From NCBI RefSeq assembly GCF_964340395.1, contig NC_135563.1, positions 6,161,922 to 6,225,921 of the forward strand: 64,000 nucleotides of DNA. The letters are read 5' to 3'. The notes beneath the pieces were generated by a model. The model was not told the DNA's origin. It was given only the letters and a program-made list of their open reading frames with translations, and did not search any database. Below, piece after piece: positions 54,501 through 64,000 of this stretch. Source of the stretch: Glandiceps talaboti (taxonomy: Eukaryota; Hemichordata; Enteropneusta; Spengelidae). Position numbers and translations under genes: made by a program. The first letter of the stretch is position 1, and each line of letters starts with the position of its first letter.

Positions 54501-57500
54501 ATTAATATATGATAGAATTGAGTACGTTAAGGTGTGAAGAATTTAGGAGCACTTCACTGATATTTCCCTTGAAAATGATATGATGAAAATATTGACAGTA
54601 TCACAGGTTTAAGTTTCTTGAAGGTTGTATAAACTTTGTTTGTCCTGGCCATGGAATGTTTATTGTGAAAGTTAAACTTTCTGAAGTAGCTGAATCATCT
54701 TTCCATAAAAGGTTAATGCGCATTCTTTATCTTGATTGTATCAGTCCTTAGATTTGTTGAAGATGCTCATTCTGTTCCAAGTGAAACAGTCATGTTATCC
54801 CATCTTGTCTTCAGAAAAAGTGAATTTACTCATGTTCATTGAGGACTGATTGATTCATGCCATATACCAAACAAATGCTTTTGAGTAATATGCAATTTCA
54901 TACAGTGAATTTCTAGTGAAATTTTTCTCAACAAGTGCCATTCATCAGATGATCAATTCTGTGTTCATGTGGTCTCACTTTAGTAGTTATTTCTAGCTAA
55001 ATAGTAGATTCTATAATTAAACTCATCTGGTATCATATATATGTTGATTTATGCCTCAGTATGGATATAGATCATAATTTTCATATAGTGTTGACAAGTT
55101 AACAATCGTGTCAACGCCTATTTTAGGGTGTACCCAATTACACCCTGGAATCATTTATTCAGTGCACTGAACTGTTATGCTACAAACCCAAGGTACTAGT
55201 GATAATACAACATGTTTAAAGTTCAGTATTAGTAAAATGACATAATACTTCAAGTGAATGAAAAAAATAACAGAAAATGTTCAGGTCTGGCTGATGATAT
55301 CCATTGAAGTGCAATAAACACTACACACTTCAAGTATGTTAAGAAGTAGTACAGGTACGGCAGTATTGTTGGTGTGGTATGTAATATTTCTGTTTATCAA
55401 TTGAGAATAGAAATGCACACATGGGACTGATATATATGAAAAAAACAAACAAGACTTGATTTATTCATAAATAGGAAAATAGCAAATCATGTAGATTGAT
55501 GTGTAACATTATTTTAAAACAAAATGGAGTAAAGGGAACAAACAGCCCTACAAAATAATTATGAGTTTGTTATGAAGTGAAAAATGTGTGGCTTGTTAGT
55601 ATTCGTTTATGTAAATTACTATAATAGATAAATTACAAAACATGATTTCATTATCCTACAGTCATGTAATTAAAATGGGAAGGAGAATTTAAACTGAAGA
55701 TTTTATTTGGAAATATTCTCTTGCTTCACTGTCAAACTCAAAACCAGTGATTTCAACTATATATATTTGGTGTCAGAGTTGTAGTTGGATAGATCCTCAG
55801 TTCATTTACTAAACTCAACACACGATATCACTTGATTAGAATACTGAATGTGCAAAGGCCATGCATCATACACTATATATAACTTGATGGTCACAATGCT
55901 ATAATTGTAAGTTGATTGCACTCTATATTCTGCTATTAAAATATTGCATTTTATCTCGACTGAAATCATTGTACAATTGAAATGATATACAAAGTACATT
56001 ATATCCCTTGTATTGTAATTGTCAAGGCACATAATGATGTATCATGTTAATCTAAACTATTTGAAGACAAGATAAGATTTAATGTATGTACATTGTGGGC
56101 AGGTCAGTTGTCAAAGTTGAAAAGGACACATGAGCATATATATTCCATATTTGGGCAATAATATTTTCATTGCATGCCTTGTGTACATTCCTTATCAGAA
56201 AATGAAGGAATTAAAATTTAGTATGAAAATTGTTTTAATACATTATCACACTGCAGTGTATAATTACCACATATCCCTTTCAAATAAAACATGTATAGTT
56301 TCAAGTTAAATTAAAATGTATAAACTTTCTCGTGTTATTTCAAACATTGGATTAGAAATAGCAGACAAGTGCTCAATTGAGGTGCAACAGTAGGTGTTAT
56401 AGTCTTCTGTGTATAAGGCATTTGGATTCGGGTCACTCATGTTAATAGAAAACAGAACAACTTTCTGATATAATAAATATTTTAAATATATTATCTCAAG
56501 AATTAGGGAATCCATTTTGTCAAATAAGAATAGAGATACACCTACTGTAAACCTGGAATATTTTGCTAAAGACTTATTTTCACTTATTTTGGAAAACAAA
56601 AACACAAAAATAAGTAGACCTTAAATTGCCCTCAAGAAACTAGTGAGAAATTATTATATTTGAATGTATTATTTTTTTTATATCAACCATGTGTAATTCT
56701 ATGATTCATACTAAGAAATATATTTAAAGGGTAATGTTTCAATCTCAGGTTCTTGTATCAGTGTTATCTTATAATTTGAACCATGAGGATTAAATATGAC
56801 AATTCTTTTATTCTGTGCCAACTTTTTCTAAATTTTTGCCAGACAACTGCTTTCTACAGCTACATAAATTTAATCCTGGTTTGAACTGGGCCTTTGAAAG
56901 TGCAGTTATGTTATCATGTGGAATGAAGACAGTGGACAACAGTAGAAAATTTACGATGGGCATGGACCACCATCAGCTTGTTTTTGAGAAAATCTTCTGC
57001 AATCCACACCAGTGTTGTAGACAGCAGAATGTCAAATGTTAGAGTGTATTGTATCATAGACTATTTAGAGCAAAGATTGAAATCTAATATAAACAGATTA
57101 TGTTAGTAAAGTACCACTCTGGCAGTGATCACACAATAACCCTTCGGATATTAATAAAATATCATAGCAAAGTAATAACAGATTTATGATAACAACCATA
57201 GTGATAATGCAAACAACAGTACATGAGGTTCAATTCAACCATTGTATTTTTAACAAAAGTAATGCTTTCAGTTCAGAGGCATACAAAAGGAAACGTCTTG
57301 ACCCTTGGATTTAAATACGTAAAGACATCCCTTGATTAATCAATGCTTGCTTTGCAAACACAGCAAATCAAATGTAATATGAATTCATATTAACTTACAA
57401 TTTGCATAAATGAATATTCATCAAGATTGTCCATATGTGGACTTGAGGATTGAAGAATACATAATTAGAATTTGACATTTAAAATTAATGTGTACAGTGA

Positions 57501-60500
57501 CACAGGCTAGAAATAACTGACCCTCAATCAGATCAGTCAATAGAAGTATGAAGTTCTCAAATTATGTATCAAATTATTTAAACATACTATTCCTTTGACT
57601 TTAGATATTTTGAAATGTTCATCATATGTCGCTTTGTAAATTGATAGTAATACACTACATGGTTTCACGTATTTTAATTAATTGTATATGACTCGCACAA
57701 TACTCAAACATTCCTTTTTGACAGTTTTCAAAGGGAATTATTCAAGACTCTCTGTGTTGAATATTTGCCATAAAAAACTAGTACCTCTTAAATTTTGTTC
57801 ATAAACATATTCCTGGACAACAAAAGGGCTAGACGTCAGACGCCAGCAAGCTGCATAGGAAATGTGATAATGTTCTAATTTCTTGACCTGAATCCCTTTT
57901 ATAGTGTAGACAATATAGTGATGTGATCATAAAGTTCCCCTAAAAGGAAATGAAAGACCACTGAATATAAGATGACATTGTCATTTGAGATTTTATATCG
58001 TTGCCCAGTCATTTTAGCGAGTGTTTTATGTTTGCTAATGAAATTAATTAGTAAGTAGTTAAGATACATAAAAATGTGGAGGCCACTGTTACTTTTAATG
58101 CTATTGTTATCAACAATAAAGTGTTCATAAATGTTTCTGTTCAAAGTATATTAGCTGCCAGAGTAATATTTAGTTGGTGATGTAAGTTTTTACTTCTGTT
58201 CATACACGTAGGCTTTTAACTTAAAAAGTGATTCAGAGTCAGCGACTGTCATAAGCAAGATCTGATATATATAAATATATATACTTTTGTCCTGTGTGAA
58301 TGCACTATTTCATCTGTCTTGTCAGATGGTATTACAACTTGCAGTTAGTTTATAGTTCTGTCCTGACAGTGCTACGGCTAGCATACTTATTTTGTAGTCC
58401 TGTCTAGATAAAACTACAGCTTACACACGTATTCTGTAGTCAGTCCAGATGGTACTACAGCTTGCACACTTATTTTATAGTCCTGTCCAGATAGTACTAT
58501 AGCTTGCACACTTAGTGTGTTGTACTATCCAGATAGTACTACAGCTTGCACACTTAGTGTATTGTCTTGTCCAGATAGTACTACAAATTGCACACTTATA
58601 TTGCAGTCCTGGCCAGATGGTACTACAGCTTGCACTTATTATGTATTCCTGTCCAGAGGGTACTACAGCTTGCATATTTAATATTTTTCTGAATGAAAAC
58701 TGCCAAACATACCATATCAATATCAAGAATCAAGGTACACATCACTGTCAAATCCTATAAATGGCTAATAGTACACATGGATGTTCCAGCGTCAGTCATA
58801 TTTTGGTTTAAAGTTACTTCTAAATATGAAAAGTCTGTATAAAGGAGCTAGTAAAGTGCTATTACCGTTAATCCTTCCTACTAACCTGAAAAGGTTGTAC
58901 TGGCAGCTTGTCATTGCCTGTTTGCTGAATGAAACATATCATTAAACCAGAGAGGCAGGATGACTCCATTTCAACTTTTGGGTTCTTCAATTGCAAAAGT
59001 TGAGATTTTACATTACAAAAAGTTGCAAACAAAAGAGTTGAGAAAGTTGGATAGAAGTGAGGGAAATGATTTTAAGAGTCTTCTTTAAAGAACATATTAT
59101 CAATTTCATTGTCAGGTAAAATAAATTTTGTTTCTGATAAACATGACTTCAAAAAATAGGGTAGGTAGGTCTGAATTTTATTTTATTTAAAATTTTAAAA
59201 CAAATTACTTTGACCCAAGATAAGATAATCGTTGATTACAATATTTTCATGAGAGTTCTGATGAGGTGTAAAAGAAGTAAATAAAGACATTTATAGTTAA
59301 GCAGATGAACACATTATGCAGCCCATACTGTTATATGATCTAAAAAGAAATTGGTTTCTCTCTCAGACTGTAATATGATTTTGTTTTATCTTGTTGCATG
59401 CAAAAAAATATTAGGGTGGCCAGGAGGTGGGGGGGGGGGGACTATTAAAACTAGGACCGGTATGGCTATCCGAAACACACTATATTTTTTATTTGGCCTT
59501 ATCTTTCTCATCCCTCCCTTCCATGAAATGTCAAGGAATTGTTTATTGTGAATATAAATATTTTTATCACGTAGACAAAATGACATTTTGAGGAGCAGTT
59601 CAAACAAGTCTCTGTTGATGACCTGTAGTGACATTTGGTAGCTTCCTGTGGTAGCACAGACAAAGTATTCACAGTATGTGCAACCTTTCTCATGCCTGGG
59701 TCAAAGTGTCAGGATACATGGTTTTTACCTCCAGAGTGACCTTTGATGAGGTTACACCAAGATAGTACATAAGTTTTTAGTGGGAATCTCCAACTGAGAG
59801 GCTCTTACCATTATGTAGAGGACTGTATCCTAATTGTGAAACATTCATGAAACATTGAAGATTGGCCTAAATGTCTTATTTATTGGAGAAGTTTAATATA
59901 TATGTTTTCATGTTGGTAGAAAAAGTACATGAGTTAAGATAGATATGTACAAACATGAACTGGATAAATTACTTCAACACTATTTGCCAGACTTGGAAGG
60001 TAAAGAGATTTGCTGGACTACTCTATTCATGTACCTTTAATTGGTTTTGAAGATAATGAACAGCTGGTCTAAAACCTTTAACATAATCTTCCTCTAACTA
60101 TTGTCTTTTTTAAATCTGCAATATATTTGGAGATAATGTATGTTAAGCCCTGTGCAATAGATGAAATAGTTTTTGTTGTAAGTCAAAACTGTCAGTAACA
60201 ACTAGGCAACATTCTCAGATACAGATTCCTCACCTTCAAATAGGGATATTGTGAAATTATACCATGCACAAGCCAATTTACTGTCTTTGAACAAAAAATA
60301 TGGATTGTATACCCTGGTCATTCTCATCTAGCAACTCATAGTGACAAGGTCCCTTAGGTCGCTCATATTTTCCTTGGCTGAAAGAAGAAAAATATTGGGA
60401 AATAATGTCAGTGTACTATATATTATAACAAAGAGTATGTGTGGAATCAACTACCCATTATTCCTTCAGGGTAAAGTATATACAACTGAAATTCATTAAA

Positions 60501-61679
60501 TTTGAAATCTTATGGAAAATTGAACTTTACTGCTTGAAATTTCTGGAGAATGAAATTTATGAAATGGTGAACATAGGATGTTGAAAATTATTATTACTTC
60601 AAAAATGTACTTTCCATTAAAATAATCAAATGTCAGTCATCTTGTAAAATGTACCTTAAAGTACTCTGTTAAGATGATATTAATAAAAACTGAAATGGCT
60701 TGGACGTTTTAGGTATTTTATATATATCAAGTTAAGATTTTTATTTTACAAAGATTTAGTAATACAACTAATTTTAAGATTAAATTTGCAGACATACTGT
60801 TATACTATAGATGAGGATACAGTCTTTTATAATTAGATGTTATTCCATAATATTTTTCTTTATTCAGCCAAGGAAAATATGAGTGACCTAAGTGGTCTTT
60901 TTTGTCAAGATGAGTCACTAGATGAGTAGTGACAATTACTCTTAAGCCATGAGTATTTTCAGCTAAATGAAGAAAAATAATGGAGAATAACATGATTATA
61001 CCAGCGACAGTACTATCAAAACAGCAGAACAAGCAAACCAAGTGACGTAGACACATGTTTTCATGACATAGACGCGCGTTGTTGTGATGTACAACAACTA
61101 GATTATATATTCCATGTTTTTTGTCCTAAATGGCTTGTGCATGGTATAATGTCCATTGTCTTATTTTCATCAAGGAGGTAATAGACACAAACTTATAATT
61201 ACATATTTTCATATTTTGAATTCACAGAAGAAAAGAAGACACATAAATTCCGAACCTTTCCTAGGTCTAGCACACCCAAGAAACCCAAACGGAAAGATCA
61301 TGGACACCGTAAACGCCGAAGCTTAGATGCAGAAGATGTAACAAGTTATATCGTTGAAGGCTCCATGCCAATTCACCTGCCTGAGCCAGCTGCAAAACAC
61401 CACAAGGTGGTAGTTGCCATTGACTTTGGTACCACTTTCAGTGGATATGCCTACAGTTTTACCAACGAAGTAGATGTCATTCACATCATGAGAAAGTGGG
61501 AAGGTGGAGATCCTGGCGTAACTAATATGAAAACTCCAACAACCCTTCTGCTGCATCCTGATGGACGGTTCCATTCCTTTGGATTTTCTGCCAGAGATTT
61601 CTACCATGATCTTGACCACAATGATGCCAAGAAGTGGCTCTACTTTGACAAATTTAAGATGACTTTACATTCAAGTCAG
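42523..61679 (+). CDS. HSPA12-type atypical Hsp70 with a giant disordered N-terminal exon (5' part of gene)
   Basis: Exon 1 is 42523-46186 (1,221 codons plus one base) and the next exon is 61228-61679; they join in phase (G|AA) and both have good splice sites. The gene continues past the window. Exon 1 encodes a low-complexity chain: an N-terminal start [11 protein letters not shown], a Glu/Asp/Lys-rich region, [19 protein letters not shown] (about residue 190), Pro/Glu-rich sequence, eleven 9-residue repeats of the VVTPAADVE type (600-698), and a KEK/KSDDEE-rich segment (about 820-1086). The motif KTVIETGI occurs twice (442 and 767). The second exon adds a basic linker and then the ATPase start [18 protein letters not shown] (D1287), followed by [34 protein letters not shown] and WLYFDKFKM, all matching human HSPA12A/B. 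HSPA12 proteins bind nucleotide through a divergent Hsp70 ATPase domain. Human HSPA12A has only about 55 residues before it, so the N-terminal extension is unusual. Confidence 0.85.
44320..44616 (+). repeat. 27-bp coding minisatellite (eleven 9-residue repeats)
   Basis: Inside HSPA12 exon 1, GTAGTTACTCCTGCAGCTGA and the following GTTGAA recur every 27 bp, giving VVTPAADVE units. The first three units ([24 protein letters not shown]) and the last (IITPTPDA) are more diverged than the middle ones, as expected for an array growing from its centre. Confidence 0.93.
46187..46290 (+). other. In-frame intron read-through encoding a hydrophobic tail
   Basis: If the exon 1 donor (CCAG|GTGAGT) is not used, the frame stays open for 34 more residues (from [18 protein letters not shown], then KQRKN...) to a TAA at 46288. 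The 16 or so hydrophobic residues followed by Lys/Arg look like a C-terminal membrane anchor. Confidence 0.4.
47190..47217 (+). CDS. Candidate alternative first coding exon of the HSPA12-type gene
   Basis: An ATG at 47190 opens nine codons (MFGNNVYQY) plus one base, followed by a strong donor G|GTAAGT at 47217/47218. The phase (1) equals that of exon 1, so it could splice directly to the exon at 61228 and give a short HSPA12 without the 1,220-residue extension, close to the vertebrate domain layout. This needs its own promoter within the intron. Evidence is only the start, donor and phase; chance agreement is quite possible. Confidence 0.3.
47745..48005. repeat. Degenerate tandem repeat (~70-85 bp units)
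   Basis: Three to four diverged units with GAAGACTTAAGG...TTTTAAGGGAT(A/G)...TGTCACATGAAATTAA...CAAAGACTTGA. This lies in the large HSPA12 intron. Confidence 0.5.
50498..50811. mobile_element. Fold-back MITE-like element with long inverted repeats
   Basis: The left end, TAAAGTGGCCATATGGATGA at 50498, and the right end, TCATCCATATGACCACTTT, are inverted copies, and the match continues inward through GGATTGGGTATTTATTTTGG and on to the centre near 50670 (AAAATCTTTGTTATTGTAAG / AACAAACCTTTTACACATTT). The arms are about 150 bp, with no coding capacity. A second copy starts at 63903. I do not see a clear target-site duplication. Confidence 0.85.
53533..53830 (-). repeat. SINE/MITE-like dispersed repeat (minus orientation)
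   Basis: It begins with AATAATAATGATAATAATAA, followed by AAGTGTTCTTATTTAGCACT and CTCAAAGCGGTTCACAATTA. The reverse complement of this end matches 10590-10665. The other end, AAGACACAGCAATGGCGAGG, resembles a conserved part of widespread metazoan repeats as I remember them. No open frame. Confidence 0.6.
56726..56895 (+). repeat. Third copy of the ~165-bp dispersed repeat
   Basis: AAAGGGTAATGTTTCAATCT...CAGGTTCTTGTAT...TTTGCCAGACAACTGCTTTC matches, with divergence, the two tandem copies at 21988-22325. Confidence 0.5.
58324..58682. repeat. ~53-bp minisatellite
   Basis: About seven diverged units with CCAGATAGTACTACAGCTTG followed by CACACTTA and T(T/A)GTCCTGT. It lies in the large HSPA12 intron. 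Short frames on either strand are by-products of the repetition. Confidence 0.9.
60312..60413 (-). repeat. Hairpin-forming dispersed repeat, copy C (partial, inverted)
   Basis: Its reverse complement (TTATTTCCCAATATTTTTCT, CAGCCAAGGAAAATATGAGC, GACCTAAGGGACC) matches the left arm and following bases of copies A (21150) and B (60832). Confidence 0.65.
60832..61150 (+). repeat. Hairpin-forming dispersed repeat, copy B
   Basis: It has the same left arm, spacer (GAGTCACTAGATGAGTAGTG), right arm (60952-60992) and 3' part (TATATATTCCATGTTTTTTG) as copy A at 21143-21485. It ends just 78 bp before the HSPA12 ATPase exon. Confidence 0.7.
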
Positions 61680-63902
61680 GTAAGTCATTCTTTGTTTCCT
61701 TCTGCCACCATTTTCCCCATACAATCCTACCATAAACGTTTCCTTTGCTCGTGATTAGGGTACCAACATCAGTCTGAAATATTGTTCAAAGAAATATGTT
61801 CCAGTGTTGATTGAGAATTGTGTTGAGAATGTCATAACTCATTAACTCAAGTATACACTTTAAATAAGTAAATACAGCTGTTAAATTTGATATCATTAAT
61901 ATTTTAAAACCTTCAATTACACAGGATGTGGTAATATGTTACACAACAACCTGTCATGTTTGATGGTAAAGATGAGTTGCATCATGTGAAAGTATTTAAC
62001 AGTTAACAGTACTATATAGTTGTGTACAGTCCTGAATATTAGATTTATTGAGGCAAAAAGCACCTGAGAGAAGATTTCATACTTTATTTTCAAACAAAGT
62101 ATTTCAAATTTATATTTTGAAGTAATGCTATTATATAACAACTTTGCAAATCAGTTTTGTTGTGGTCATGTAGTCTGACCAGAGAAGATATCTTATTTAC
62201 AAAGTCTAACCTAAGGGCAAGTGAGATTGAAATACTAACCGTTGAAATATTTACTTTCTTCCGTTGTTTGTTTTCCTCACCACATTTTAAGATATTCATC
62301 ACCCCAAAGTTTATAAACACACAATCTCAGTAAATGACTTGTGTGGGCCTGTACGATTACCGGACTTTCACCTCTTGCCAACCCACAGAGGAGAGTCCAA
62401 TTAGTAAATAGCATCTTCAATCCTGTATTGTTCTACAACATTGTAATCTCATGTTAAGAATTTTGTGTACAGACTTGTGATAAGAGTGTCTATGAGAAGT
62501 TCTGGGTGTCTTGGTAGTTTGAGAAACTCGTTTTCTCGGATCAGTATTCCTGGATTTGACAGTGTCTTATAGATTTTAAGTTTATTCTAAACTTTATTTT
62601 CTGTGAATTATGATTTTGCAAGATAGTGATTTTTATGAGTAACCTCAGTCTATGATTCCTATAGAAAAAAATAATTTGACCAGTTTCTTCCTCAATCCGC
62701 CTTTTTAGTTAACCTTAAAACATATTTCCTGTGAGTTGTTACTTTATAAAACAATTATGTTAAGTGTTCTTGTCCATTACCCAGAAGGAAATGTAACTAC
62801 TTAGATCTGTTGACTTAGCTGGGAACTAATATTATGAAAGACTGTGTAATGTACAAAGTTCATATGATCTGGAAAGTCTTTGAATTTCAAGCCACTCCTC
62901 AAAGGTTCAATGAAGTTTAATCCTTGTAACTTGTGGAAAAAATGAACTTTACTAAAAGTAAATGATACGTTATAAAATGGCAAAAAATAACTGCCTTTAA
63001 TACATGGAAACGTGCAGAAATATACTTCGCATTGCTACAAATGACAATCTGATCATAAAAAGAACACTACACATCAAACTATACCAGAAAATGATATAAA
63101 ATTGACCATGAAAACTTAAGAAAAGTGACTCAAAAACTGGAACAACTGGAAATTTATGATTGTGATTCTTACATTTTGCTAAATCCATCTTGTATATGTA
63201 CATGTATACAGTATGTTATATGAGTGATTGAATGGTGCTCTGGATTTTCACAAAACTATGTGGACTCGAGTGAGTCTCAGAAACATGGCTGTAGTGTACA
63301 TGTCCCAATAAAATGATCTATTAAGGCAGTACTTTTAACTAAGAAGACATGAGGTTTGATGGTGACTTTTAAGTAAAAGTTACAAAAATATTGACACTGA
63401 TTTATAGTGTGTTTGCCTATTAGTATTATTTATATGTATTGTACTTTAACCAACTTTTATTTATTGCCTTATTGTACATGAGTCATCAATTAGCTAAAAT
63501 ATGTATACCTCTAAAATGCCCAATTTTAGTCACATTCATACTTCGCTAAAGCCATAAATAACTTTATAATCAACCTATCGGAGAATATGCTGTCTTAGTT
63601 CAGGATGGGTTGGAATTGGAGAAGCGTGGCCATATCCATTGTTAACAAATACTAGATTCCATTGAGATGCAGTCATCGATTTATGAACAATATTTAATTT
63701 GTGATATTGAGTATTTTGAGATAGGAGTTAACTATATTTTGTTGAGTAGTGAAATATTATCAAAAGTGCACAATAACAGGAAAAATCAGATTGTACAAGA
63801 TTGAGATAAGTACTTGGAATTCTGCTGCTATTTAGATTAATGACCTGTTTCTGTGATTTAATATTTTATCAAGGGGATTGATGCATTTATTCCATAATAA
63901 AT
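61680..63902 (+). other. Next HSPA12 intron, nothing further recognised
   Basis: It begins with GTAAGT after the CAG at 61679. No exon matching the next conserved part of the HSPA12 ATPase domain was found before the window end, so the intron exceeds 2.3 kb. Confidence 0.6.
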
Positions 63903-64000
63903 TAAAGTGGCCATATGGATGACAAATGGGTATTTATCTTGGATTTTTAATTCTTAAGACAACTCTACTATGTTTTTCCAACTTGAAAAAACAATGTGTA
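63903..64000. mobile_element. Second fold-back MITE copy, cut by the window edge
   Basis: TTAAAGTGGCCATATGGATG and the following GGGTATTTAT(C)TTGGATT match the left arm of the element at 50498-50811, with small differences. Only the left arm is in the window. Confidence 0.75.

Larger units (their letters stand above)
46291..61227 (+). other. Large intron of the HSPA12-type gene
   Basis: About 15 kb between the donor at 46187 and the acceptor ending at 61227. It holds the repeats listed separately, a candidate alternative first exon at 47190, and G-runs near 48110 and 59428. I found no other exon that I could support. Confidence 0.6.

Overview
The window is from an intron-rich, AT-rich metazoan nuclear genome, most likely a marine invertebrate. 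The evidence is spliced genes with GT-AG introns, many microsatellites, fold-back MITE-like elements, an intact LTR retrotransposon, and gene families (NOP14, HSPA12, rhodopsin-class GPCR) of typical animal type. A lophotrochozoan is my best guess. A lancelet or ambulacrarian cannot be excluded from sequence alone.

Layout. 1-540 (minus): frameshifted remnant of an uncharacterised, repeat-associated invertebrate gene family. 1269-7039: a complete LTR retrotransposon with two identical 230-bp LTRs, a 5-bp target duplication and one open gag-pol frame. 7100-8460: G-tracts, a possible promoter region and a dispersed repeat. 8657-27551 (plus): the complete 19-exon gene for NOP14, a small-subunit processome protein; every exon joins in phase to give 902 residues, and one intron is GC-AG. 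27911-28147: a 30-bp satellite with a four-monomer higher-order unit. 28558-33616: three tandem copies of a ~1.7-kb unit, each carrying the same unrecognised minus-strand reading frame. 36025-37128 (minus): an intronless class A GPCR. 37374-41452: many microsatellites and one palindromic element. 42523 to the window end (plus): 5' part of an HSPA12-type (Hsp70 superfamily) gene. Its first exon encodes about 1,220 residues of low-complexity, charged sequence; a 15-kb intron follows, and then the exon carrying the start of the actin-like ATPase fold. The gene runs off the right edge.

The genes have no operon-like relationship. NOP14 is a ribosome-biogenesis housekeeping gene, the GPCR is a signalling receptor, and HSPA12 is an atypical Hsp70. 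The points most worth a second look are the giant disordered N-terminal exon of HSPA12 with two possible alternative products, the tandem triplication with a conserved unknown frame, a duplicated splice acceptor inside NOP14, and the very young LTR element whose integrase has Asp at the usual Glu position.
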